Assembly (NCBI GenBank): GCA_045652965.1
Contig: JAZOLI010000082.1
Location: 1 to 14,871 of the forward strand
Origin: Scatosoma sp045652965
GTDB lineage: Bacteria > Bacillota > Clostridia > Christensenellales > Borkfalkiaceae
Reading direction: 5' to 3'
Length of the DNA stretch: 14,871 nt
In this document: positions 1-6,525 of the stretch, piece after piece
Layout of the letters: each line of letters starts with the position of its first letter
Position numbering within the stretch: position 1 is the stretch's first letter
Translations under genes and position numbers: made by a program
Notes under the pieces: generated by a model
Told to the model about the DNA's origin: nothing
The model's input: the letters and a program-made list of their open reading frames with translations, nothing else
Databases searched by the model: none

Positions 1-1
1 A

Positions 2-202
2 AGCTACACGCTTATCGGCATGTGCGCGGCGGTGATAGGCTTGCTCGTGGTGGCGTGTGATGTGAAGAAAACACGGCTCGTCGGATACCTGTCCCCCCAG
101 GTTGCTTGGGCAGGGATTTTACTTTCAGCGGTGGTGATTGCGTTTTTCATGCTCTTCCCGAGCGTGGTTTGGGTTGTAAAACTGATTAAATTTTTGATAT
201 AA
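2..202 (+). CDS. C-terminal end of an unidentified membrane protein (5' end outside window)
   Basis: The reading frame is open from the first bases of the window and stops with TAA at 200-202, so only the last 66 codons are visible. They hold two hydrophobic stretches, one around YTLIGMCAAVIGLLVVAC and one covering AWAGILLSAVVIAFFMLF onward, separated by a short charged loop (DVKKTR). This suggests the last two membrane helices of an integral membrane protein. The next gene starts 13 bases after the stop, with its ribosome binding site in that gap, so the two are probably co-transcribed. An internal ATG at 20 is available but has no ribosome binding site, which supports a start upstream of the window. 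No family is recognised from this fragment. Confidence 0.6.
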   Translation, partial: SYTLIGMCAAVIGLLVVACDVKKTRLVGYLSPQVAWAGILLSAVVIAFFMLFPSVVWVVKLIKFLI

Positions 203-215
203 AAGGAGAGATAAA

Positions 216-863
216 ATGCAAAAAAGAGTGGTGGAAAAAGGCGAAAACGGGTTTGGGTATTACGTCTATTTCCCTAATGATTACGACGAGAAAAAACAGT
301 ATCCCATGATCGTGTTTTTGCACGGCGCAGGGGAACGAGGCAACGGAAAGGACAAGCTTTCGTTGATGGATAGGCAAGGCTTTCCCAGATATTTTAAAGA
401 AAATTTGATGGAAGTGGATGCCATCGTGCTTGCCCCCCAATGCCAAGGCGGTTTGGTGTGGAATCAACAGGTTTTTGCTCTTAAAGATTTTATCGTGGAT
501 GCGATTGCAAAATATAACGTCGACCCCGATCGCGTAAGCCTTACGGGTATGTCCATGGGCGGTTTCGGTACGTGGGAAATGGGCTTGAGTTTCCCCCAAC
601 TTTTCTCCGCGATTGCGCCCATTTGCGGCGGCGGTATGGCTTGGCGCACGAGCGCGCTAAAAGGTATGCCGATTTGGGCGTTCCACGGCGATAAAGACCC
701 TGTGGTGGACATACGCAATTCGCAAGAGATGATTGCGCACGTCCGCACGCACACGCCTGCAAAGTTTACGGTGTTTGAAGGCGTTGCTCACAATTCGTGG
801 GATCCTGCTTATCTTCAAACGGACGTGGTGGAATGGCTTTTGGCGCATAAGAGAACAAATTGA
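216..863 (+). CDS. Alpha/beta hydrolase, predicted esterase/peptidase (dienelactone hydrolase or prolyl-oligopeptidase type)
   Basis: The 215-residue protein has the full set of marks of a serine alpha/beta hydrolase. An oxyanion-hole HG lies in FLHGAGERGNG (about residues 34-44), the nucleophile elbow GMSMGG places the serine at 113, Asp161 lies in HGDKDPVVD, and His192 lies in EGVAHNSW. It resembles the predicted peptidase/esterase group (COG4099-like) known to cleave esters or small peptides, but the substrate cannot be read from the sequence. There is no signal peptide, so it should be cytosolic. The start at 216 follows a good ribosome binding site (AAAGGAGAG, about 6 bases upstream). 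It sits 13 bases after a membrane protein gene and is followed by a terminator, so it is the last gene of its transcript. Confidence 0.88.
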   Translation: MQKRVVEKGENGFGYYVYFPNDYDEKKQYPMIVFLHGAGERGNGKDKLSLMDRQGFPRYFKENLMEVDAIVLAPQCQGGLVWNQQVFALKDFIVDAIAKYNVDPDRVSLTGMSMGGFGTWEMGLSFPQLFSAIAPICGGGMAWRTSALKGMPIWAFHGDKDPVVDIRNSQEMIAHVRTHTPAKFTVFEGVAHNSWDPAYLQTDVVEWLLAHKRTN

Positions 864-884
864 ATTGGTTAATAAAAAATGAAT

Positions 885-925
885 AAAAAAGACGGTTGCA
901 CAATGCTGTGCGCCGTCTTTTTTTT
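885..925. terminator. Two-way intrinsic terminator between convergent genes
   Basis: GACGG (891-895) pairs with CCGTC (913-917), and inside this GCAC (898-901) pairs with GTGC (908-911). Six A's precede the stem and eight T's follow it, so it can end transcripts from both the hydrolase gene (+) and the secreted-protein gene (-). Confidence 0.85.
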
Positions 926-960
926 GTAAGGTTAACTAAGAGATGTGAAAAAGATTACGT

Positions 961-1833
961 TTAATACCAAGGGATATAGGGGATTTTTCCATCTAGCATT
1001 TCCGATGCCGTCTTAGCGAGCCATTTGTCTATCCAAACGCTGGTGTAGCCCCATGGATAGCCTACGTAGGTATATTTTTGAGAGTGGTAAGATGCATAGT
1101 CGTAGATATACAAGCCTTGTCCATCGAGCGATGGCGCGTTCTCGGGCAGGAGCTGGGTGTCAAGCTCATGATGCCAATATACAAGGTTGTTTACCCAATC
1201 GTCTGTTGAAAAGGACGGCAGGTCAGGGTATTGGGGGTTGTAATTGACTTCGTTGCAAAGCCCATACATGGAATCGCAAACAAGCGTGTAGCCAATCACG
1301 TTTTTTTGTTCGTCTACAACGGGCGTGAATACGCTTAAATATACGCCTACAATCCCTAAGTGTACGTCTTTTACGTAATCAAGCGGATCGGACGTAGAAT
1401 AGAGCGATATTTCATTGAAGCCATCCCAATTTAAATCTTGATTTTTTAAGATAAACGAAATGTGCAAATCATCGATGATATCCCCAAAAAGCTCGTGCAA
1501 AGGAACGGTTAAATCGGGATCCATACTTCCAACGTAGGGCGCGGCGCCTGTATCCCATTCCGCTCTAATTGTGTTTTCTAAAAGATATTTTCTTGAATCT
1601 TGCACGTTGGGCGTAGTGTATCTTTGATTGAGTACGTCGTCCAATCTTTGCAAAAGAGAAACTTCGCCGCTTGGCATATCAGGCAAATAAGTGAATTCGT
1701 TGATAAGGATAGACGCTTCGTCGTTGGTATCTATCGGGGGAGTTGAATAGTTGAACGTGGCAAAAACACCACCCACCATTGCGAGTGTTGTGATTAGGCT
1801 TATGAAGGTTGTCAATCGTTTCAAACCGCCCAT
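961..1833 (-). CDS. Secreted protein of unknown function with a possible SipW-type signal peptide
   Basis: The 290-residue product starts with a basic stretch (MGGLKR), then a hydrophobic segment ending TLAMVGGVFATFNYS (about residues 16-30). The GGxxATF pattern resembles the GGTYAYF region of SipW-dependent signal peptides found in TasA-like proteins. That is a resemblance by eye, not a proven match. The mature part contains DLNWDGFNEI (133-141), which looks like a DxNxDG calcium-binding loop, and is rich in aromatic residues near the C-terminus (VGYPWGYTSVWIDKW). No catalytic motif was recognised. ATG at 1833 was chosen because AAGGTGG lies 5 bases upstream. A GTG at 1842 would add three residues but would overlap that ribosome binding site. 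It is a single-gene unit with its own promoter and a shared terminator. Confidence 0.75.
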   Translation of the reverse strand: MGGLKRLTTFISLITTLAMVGGVFATFNYSTPPIDTNDEASILINEFTYLPDMPSGEVSLLQRLDDVLNQRYTTPNVQDSRKYLLENTIRAEWDTGAAPYVGSMDPDLTVPLHELFGDIIDDLHISFILKNQDLNWDGFNEISLYSTSDPLDYVKDVHLGIVGVYLSVFTPVVDEQKNVIGYTLVCDSMYGLCNEVNYNPQYPDLPSFSTDDWVNNLVYWHHELDTQLLPENAPSLDGQGLYIYDYASYHSQKYTYVGYPWGYTSVWIDKWLAKTASEMLDGKIPYIPWY

Positions 1834-1896
1834 GGTCGCCACCTTTTATGCGTTTTTGCTGATGTGCGCAACAATGCATACATCTTCCTATCTTGC

Positions 1897-1925
1897 ATTA
1901 TACGCCTTTTAGGGGAGAATGTCAA
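1897..1925 (-). promoter_or_regulatory. Sigma-A promoter of the secreted-protein gene
   Basis: On the minus strand TTGACA (1920-1925) is followed after 17 bases by TATAAT (1897-1902), a perfect consensus. The leader of about 55 bases contains a small hairpin, GATGT pairing with ACATC (1860-1883). Confidence 0.85.
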
Positions 1926-1973
1926 ACGGTTGGACACAATAACTTTCATTTTTATAGGTAATTTATCAAAGAT

Positions 1974-2014
1974 AAAAACACGGCTGCCCGAAAAAGGTTG
2001 CGCCGTGGTTTTTT
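1974..2014. terminator. Intrinsic terminator after the acyltransferase-VTT-YfcC operon
   Basis: CACGGC (1979-1984) pairs with GCCGTG (2002-2007), with further GC and CC/GG pairing inside around a GAAAAA loop. Read on the minus strand the stem is followed by TTTTT, which ends the operon. Six T's on the plus side make it potentially two-way. Confidence 0.82.
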
Positions 2015-2031
2015 GATTGAGTTTATGGGAT

Positions 2032-3456
2032 TTATAAGCCGATGTATACGGCGAACCATAAAAAGACTATGGATATGCCGAAAAGCAGGATTTGAAAGAG
2101 TCCCGTTCGTTTCAGCCAACGCGTATAGCTTACGTTTGCTAAACTTAAGCCGACCACGAGCGTTCCGCAGGTGGGGTATAAAACGTTGGTGTAGCCGTCG
2201 CCAAACAAAAAGGCTAAAATGATAACGTTCTTGCTGATGCCAGGCAAAGGGGATAAGGTTAAAAGCGGAATTAAAAGAAATGCCTTTGCGCCAGAGCCTG
2301 GAATGAAAAATTCGAACACCAAAATGATTAGGTATAATAAAACTACGGAAAAATAAGGCGATTGCTTGCTCATGAAATTGTGGCAATAATAAAAGCCCGT
2401 GTGTAAAATGTTTCCGCTTTCTGCGATATATTTTACGCTGAAAGCAAGCAAAATTATCACGATGGACGGAGATAAATCTTTTGCGCCCGTTAAGAAGAAG
2501 CGGAAAGTTTCTTTGATAGAGCCTAAACATTTCTTCCCAACAATGAACGTTCCGACAACGAACGTGAGCGCCATGACGACCATGCCCAAGCCTAAATCTG
2601 CTAAAACGGGTACGACGGAAAAAATGAAGATGACGAGCAACGCAGTTAAAAAGAGTGTCGCAACCATTTTGGTTTTTTCAGCGTAGTCTTTTTTCAATTC
2701 TTTCGTTAAATGTTCAAATGCTTCTTTGTTTGCAACGTTCAATTTCTTTTTCTCGTCTTTTTTCGCTATATAGGTTAAGTGTATGCTGGTGAAAAAATAT
2801 AAAACGACGAAGATGATCAAACGATACCAAAGCCCGTCCAAAACGCTGATGCCTGCGAGCTTGGACGCCGTGCCCACCGTAAAGGGATTAAATGTTGCGG
2901 TGGTGAATCCGACACCCGAAGTGATCAAGATTAAGCTAACCGCTTGTTCTTTGCTCCAACCCATTGCATTGGAAAGGGCAAGCAAAAGGGGGAATAAAAT
3001 CAAAAGCTCTTCTTGTAAACCAAAGCAAGATGCAAGAAGCATCATGAGCAAGGTGATGATCCAAATCAACAGATATCTTCTTTCGTAGAATTTATCCACC
3101 ACGCTATGAACAACGGCAATGAGCAACCCTGCTTTATCAAGCACTTTGAACGTGCCACCCAAAACCAACAAAACGGCTATGATTTGAATGACGTTAAAGC
3201 TGTCTTTGCTAAGCAACAACGCTTCGATAGGCGCGGTAAGCCAACGCCAAATTGGCAACCTTGTCGTGCTTTCAATGAAGTGAAAAGAATCGGGGATGAC
3301 GTTTCCGTTTTGATCGGTGAGATAGCTACCTGCGGGGATGATAAAGGTTAAAATCCCAACTACGACCATGATGCTAAACAAAATTGCGCAAACGGTTATA
3401 AAATTTTTAACTCCAAATTTAAGATCGGAATTTAATTCCTTTTCATTGTTGCTCAT
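2032..3456 (-). CDS. YfcC-family (DcuC-like) membrane transporter
   Basis: The 474-residue protein is almost entirely hydrophobic, with roughly 12 membrane helices and a charged cytosolic loop near residues 232-263. Segments such as SGVGFTTATFNPFTVGTA (180-197), FIPGSGAKAFLLIPLL (384-399) and DGYTNVLYPTCGTLVVG (420-436) are typical of the YfcC group (COG1288), related to DcuC C4-dicarboxylate carriers and often annotated as basic amino-acid or dicarboxylate antiporters. The substrate is not determined here. Its ATG at 3456 lies inside the end of the upstream VTT gene (14-base overlap) and is preceded by AAGGAGA, so translation is probably coupled. It is the last gene of a three-gene operon. 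Confidence 0.88.
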   Translation of the reverse strand: MSNNEKELNSDLKFGVKNFITVCAILFSIMVVVGILTFIIPAGSYLTDQNGNVIPDSFHFIESTTRLPIWRWLTAPIEALLLSKDSFNVIQIIAVLLVLGGTFKVLDKAGLLIAVVHSVVDKFYERRYLLIWIITLLMMLLASCFGLQEELLILFPLLLALSNAMGWSKEQAVSLILITSGVGFTTATFNPFTVGTASKLAGISVLDGLWYRLIIFVVLYFFTSIHLTYIAKKDEKKKLNVANKEAFEHLTKELKKDYAEKTKMVATLFLTALLVIFIFSVVPVLADLGLGMVVMALTFVVGTFIVGKKCLGSIKETFRFFLTGAKDLSPSIVIILLAFSVKYIAESGNILHTGFYYCHNFMSKQSPYFSVVLLYLIILVFEFFIPGSGAKAFLLIPLLTLSPLPGISKNVIILAFLFGDGYTNVLYPTCGTLVVGLSLANVSYTRWLKRTGLFQILLFGISIVFLWFAVYIGL

Positions 3457-4171
3457 TGTTGTTTTTCTCCTTTTTGTCCTTAGGTGTGAAAATTAAATCA
3501 ATCAATTTGTTTTTATAAAGCATGGATAAAACGACGATCACGATAATAACCATCAAAAGGATGTAAGAAGTGATGGGGGTGGAGGACGTTGTGATTTTTA
3601 CCCCTGCCCAAAGCGTGACGATAATGTCGGGAATGGGGCCAAGCAAGGTGATAAGCGCATATTTCCACCATTTGATGCCGCTATCTGCCGCGACCATATG
3701 AATGATTAAGAAGGGCACGAAGGGGGCTAAATAAGCTAAAATCAAAAACCAATAGATACTTCTTTTGCTGTTTTTGATTTTTTCTTCCATCAAGCGATGT
3801 TCTTCTCTTTTTTTGCTAGAGCTTAAAAACAAAGTGCTTTTCGTGAACAAGAAAACCAACTGGCTTGCTATGAAAACGGAAAGCGCTACGTGGACGAGCC
3901 CAAACCAAAGCCCATAGCTAATTGCCGACGTGAGCTGGATGGGTACGGACGATATAAAGGGAAAGAAAAAGCAAATGATGATGACGATGGTCATGGCAAT
4001 AACGCCCGTGATCCCAAGGGAACGAACGTATTCTTTCAAAACTTCCATATCCGAAGATAATTCTTTGAATAAATGGATTATAATTTCCCAATTAAAAATG
4101 GAAAACAGGGCAAGCACGGTTAAAAGCGCAAACATCGTCAAAATGACGGCTTTCTCTCTTTTACGTCTCAT
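3443..4171 (-). CDS. TVP38/TMEM64 (VTT/DedA-type) membrane protein
   Basis: This 242-residue membrane protein has the two hallmark blocks of the VTT domain. The first re-entrant block is FFFPFISSVPIQLTSAISYG (about 68-87), followed by a Gly-rich helix. The second is APFVPFLIIHMVAADSGI (149-166), followed by LLGPIPDIIVTLWAG (176-190). Family members (DedA, TMEM41B, VMP1) are known or proposed lipid flippases or scramblases, and some bacterial ones recycle undecaprenyl phosphate or phosphatidylethanolamine. ATG at 4171 was chosen because AAAGAGGT precedes it at normal spacing and gives an 11-base overlap with the acyltransferase stop. An ATG at 4240 would require an 80-base overlap. It is tightly coupled between the acyltransferase and transporter genes, so a role in membrane lipid handling is a reasonable inference. 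Confidence 0.85.
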   Translation of the reverse strand: MRRKREKAVILTMFALLTVLALFSIFNWEIIIHLFKELSSDMEVLKEYVRSLGITGVIAMTIVIIICFFFPFISSVPIQLTSAISYGLWFGLVHVALSVFIASQLVFLFTKSTLFLSSSKKREEHRLMEEKIKNSKRSIYWFLILAYLAPFVPFLIIHMVAADSGIKWWKYALITLLGPIPDIIVTLWAGVKITTSSTPITSYILLMVIIVIVVLSMLYKNKLIDLIFTPKDKKEKNNNEQQ

Positions 4172-5444
4172 AATTGTAGACCTCTTTGCTAACTTCTCTC
4201 CAAGTTTCGTCGTATAAATTATGGATTTCTTCCGATGCAATCATCCATTTTGCAACCATTTTTTCATTTTCTAAAAGTTTGAAATTAAAATATTTGCTTT
4301 GATAATAGCAATCCAAGTCGTAGGCTAAGGACATGGTGAGTGAATAGATTTGTTTTGGATCAAAAAACATGTTGACATTTTCGCCGTCGTAAGTGCCGTC
4401 GTAGGTCAAACCTTTATTCGTCAACGTTAACGTTCCTTCGCCGTGGGGAAGGATGGAATAGTTGTTATCTAACTTTTCCACGTTGATATTGCCAATTCTA
4501 ACTTTCGTGGAAAGGCAAAAATCGTCGCTTAAAATTTCTTTTGCAATCTCCTTGCGTTGCCATTTATACCACTCGTCAACGTTTTCAAAAGGCAAAGCTT
4601 TGTTTACGCTATGGATATCGTAATATTCGTCCATTGTAATTGCAAAATTGCAGTTTTTGCAGGTCATAACGTCGTTTTCTATTGAAAAGGCGTAATCGCT
4701 GTTGCAATGGGGGCATCTAAATATGATATTGTCTAAGCCATCGACGTTCGGTTTCTTGCCACGAAAGGCAACTTTTTTGCCTTTAAATTCTTCAAATTCG
4801 TTATATTCAAAGCGCTCTAACAGCGTGCTATGAATTTGATCTTCGGAAAGGTTTTTGCAATCTTCGGGGCTAAAAAGCTTGTCGAAAGTGACGGTGATTT
4901 TGCCTTTTTTTACATCGCTGGAATAGCGTGTTCTTGTAAAATACGCGCCCTTTAAGGTGACTAACACGACGGGAAGATTGAGCTTTTTAATGAGATTTTT
5001 CGTGGCGGGGTTGATGGGGTGCGTGGAGCCGGAAGTGGATTGAATGCCTTCGGGGAAGATTGCCACGCTGCCGCCGTTTTTAATTGCTTGCATCATTTGC
5101 TTCATCGATCTAAGATCGGGCTGATAGAGCATTTTTGCGATCACACCTAAGCTTTTGAGCAATTTATAAAGGCTTTTTTGAAAGACGTTTTGATATCCGC
5201 ATAAAACGTGAATGTTTAAATTTTTAATTCCTGCGAACAGATAGATATAATCAAGAGAAGATTTGTGTTGACACAAATAGATCGCTTGCGCATCTTTCAT
5301 TTTCAAAAACTCGTCCGTGTAAACAAATTCAACGTTGCGTTTTTTGGAAATTCTCTTAAAAGCAAACTGAACGATCTTTGCGATCAACGGGTTTGGCTTT
5401 TTTATTTTCCTGTTTCTAAATTCTGCATCATAATTTTTCTTCAT
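4161..5444 (-). CDS. PlsC-type lysophospholipid acyltransferase with C-terminal zinc ribbon
   Basis: The 427-residue product has an N-terminal acyltransferase domain with the catalytic HX4D motif as QHKSSLD (His60, Asp65) and the substrate-binding block FPEGIQS (130-136). Such enzymes transfer acyl chains to lysophosphatidate or related lipids at the inner membrane face. The usual Asn before the catalytic His is Gln here. Beyond the enzyme domain lies a zinc ribbon (CPHC at 244-247 and CKNC at 262-265, 14 residues between pairs), then HSVN, WYKWQR, and a beta-rich domain (GEGTLTLTNKGLTYDG) reminiscent of GRAM/PH-like folds. The protein at 6526-7773 shares this layout. ATG at 5444 makes the N-terminus (MKK) and the catalytic His position match that paralog. 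ATG at 5468 is also possible. Neither start has a clear ribosome binding site. It is the first gene of a three-gene operon. Confidence 0.85.
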   Translation of the reverse strand: MKKNYDAEFRNRKIKKPNPLIAKIVQFAFKRISKKRNVEFVYTDEFLKMKDAQAIYLCQHKSSLDYIYLFAGIKNLNIHVLCGYQNVFQKSLYKLLKSLGVIAKMLYQPDLRSMKQMMQAIKNGGSVAIFPEGIQSTSGSTHPINPATKNLIKKLNLPVVLVTLKGAYFTRTRYSSDVKKGKITVTFDKLFSPEDCKNLSEDQIHSTLLERFEYNEFEEFKGKKVAFRGKKPNVDGLDNIIFRCPHCNSDYAFSIENDVMTCKNCNFAITMDEYYDIHSVNKALPFENVDEWYKWQRKEIAKEILSDDFCLSTKVRIGNINVEKLDNNYSILPHGEGTLTLTNKGLTYDGTYDGENVNMFFDPKQIYSLTMSLAYDLDCYYQSKYFNFKLLENEKMVAKWMIASEEIHNLYDETWREVSKEVYNYET

Positions 5445-5542
5445 GTCGTACCATATCCCAACAACCATTTGCTTGCGAAAAGCTGTGCCAAGCCGTAGCT
5501 TTTGGCGAGAGTTGTTTTATTGAAATATTTATTCTACCTTAT

Positions 5543-5572
5543 ATTATATCACACTTCGTCATTATTTTTCAA
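5543..5572 (-). promoter_or_regulatory. Promoter of the acyltransferase-VTT-YfcC operon
   Basis: On the minus strand TTGAAA (5567-5572) and TATAAT (5543-5548) are 18 bases apart, with TGA directly before TATAAT forming an extended -10. The leader of about 90 bases can form a hairpin (GCCAA pairing with TTGGC, near 5489-5508). Confidence 0.78.
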
Positions 5573-5665
5573 GAAAATAATGCGTGTTTTTAAAAATTTG
5601 TGTTTAAATCGTGTTGAGTGGGTGTAAATGGGTGGCGGATAGGGGGATAGAATGGTGCTTTAATG

Positions 5666-5698
5666 AAAAATACGGCACACCCGAAAAGGTGTCCCGTA
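5666..5698 (-). terminator. Intrinsic terminator after the split-ribbon membrane protein gene
   Basis: TACGG (5671-5675) pairs with CCGTA (5694-5698), and the stem continues inward with ACACC/GGTGT after one mismatch, around a CGAAAA loop. Read on the minus strand it is followed by five T's. The remaining sequence between 5573 and 5761 holds no other gene that I can support. Confidence 0.78.
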
Positions 5699-5761
5699 GG
5701 CTGGCGTTGGGTAATGATGCGTTTTTGAAGCATCTTCCGTTTTTTCTTTCGTCTTTTGGGC

Positions 5762-6148
5762 TTAATTTAACAGCCATAAATTTCCGCAGACACGGCAGAT
5801 TGCCTGTACGTGCGTTCTACGTTCTGTATATGCTATGTAGCAACTTAATGAAAAACTGATTAGCCCCAGCATAATGATAAAGGGGAGGTAAAAGTTAAAT
5901 TTAATTTGTTCGGCTGCAACGTTAGCACCGAATAAGGCAAAAAAGGCTTGCGTTATATTTTGACCTAAAACAGTTCCAATATGCGCCAAAAATGAAGAGA
6001 TAAAAAAGAATAGTGCAACGCGTACCAAGAATCTTAAAAAACGGGCGAAATCTGCTTTATGATATTCTGTGACAAAGGCGAGATCGTCACAATGGCAATG
6101 GGGACAACGTAAATTTCTTCTAATTGGTTTTTCTTCCAGGTAAGACAT
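5762..6148 (-). CDS. Small two-helix membrane protein with a split zinc ribbon
   Basis: The 128-residue protein has a CPHC pair at 15-18 near the N-terminus and a CRVC pair at 118-121 near the C-terminus. Between them are two hydrophobic segments, about 40-62 (RVALFFFISSFLAHIG) and 85-106 (YLPFIIMLGLISFSLSCYIA). Both ends would lie on the same side, most simply the cytosol, so the two Cys pairs could meet to bind one zinc. No family was recognised and no function is proposed. ATG at 6148 is preceded by AAGGAG at good spacing. A terminator follows at 5666-5698. No convincing promoter was found in 6166-6297, and I see no other feature there. Confidence 0.75.
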   Translation of the reverse strand: MSYLEEKPIRRNLRCPHCHCDDLAFVTEYHKADFARFLRFLVRVALFFFISSFLAHIGTVLGQNITQAFFALFGANVAAEQIKFNFYLPFIIMLGLISFSLSCYIAYTERRTHVQAICRVCGNLWLLN

Positions 6149-6297
6149 AAAAAACTCCTTAAAAATTATTTATTGACGGCTTTACCGCTTTTTGATGATG
6201 TTTTTATTTTTTCTAATCAATCAAATGAATGATTTTGCGTTCGGTTCTTGCGCGAGCCCACGATAATCCGTTTGGCTTCCGCGCGTTTGTCGATGTT

Positions 6298-6335
6298 AAA
6301 AATAACGGATAGTCGATTGACTATCCGTTATTTTT
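6298..6335 (-). terminator. Intrinsic terminator of the tRNA gene
   Basis: A perfect 17-base-pair inverted repeat (6298-6314 with 6319-6335) flanks the loop GATT. Its core is AACGGATAGTC/GACTATCCGTT, with A/T runs at both ends. Read on the minus strand it begins at the last base of the tRNA 3' CCA and ends in T's. Confidence 0.9.
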
Positions 6336-6411
6336 GGTTGAGGCGACGGGACTTGAACCCACGACCTTTTGGTCCCTAACCAAACGCGCTACCAAGCTGC
6401 GCTACGCCTCA
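6335..6411 (-). tRNA. tRNA-Pro, anticodon AGG
   Basis: The 77-base cloverleaf folds cleanly: acceptor TGAGGCG/CGCCTCA, D stem GCGC/GCGC, anticodon stem TTTGG/CCAAA around loop TTAGGGA, variable AGGTC, and T arm GTGGG-TTCAAGT-CCCGT. The CCA end is encoded after discriminator A. The anticodon is AGG (6375-6377), which reads CCU, and also CCC if A34 is edited to inosine. The first pair is U1-A72 rather than the C1-G72 usual in bacterial proline tRNAs. The gene has its own strong promoter and terminator. Confidence 0.93.
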
Positions 6412-6458
6412 ATATGTATACGCCGTTTCACGGTTTCCCCCGCTAGACAGCATAAACA

Positions 6459-6487
6459 ATTATACACACCTATCTTCTTTTAGTCAA
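6459..6487 (-). promoter_or_regulatory. Promoter of tRNA-Pro
   Basis: On the minus strand TTGACT (6482-6487) is followed after 17 bases by TATAAT (6459-6464). Transcription would start about 40 bases before the mature tRNA 5' end. Confidence 0.87.
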
Positions 6488-6525
6488 GCGTTTTTCGTGT
6501 GTTATTTCAAACTTTTTTTAAAAAT

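Noticed and set aside
186..599. Minus-strand open frame of 137 codons
   Set aside because: It lies opposite the alpha/beta hydrolase gene, which has clear catalytic motifs and a ribosome binding site. The minus frame has no recognisable domain.
1952..2530. Minus-strand open frame of 192 codons inside the YfcC gene region
   Set aside because: It is an out-of-frame shadow of the transporter gene and runs through the terminator.
6166..6297. Second RNA gene or promoter before the split-ribbon membrane protein
   Set aside because: No convincing -35/-10 pair or foldable RNA was found. The small CGG/CCG hairpin near 6176-6190 is too weak to call.
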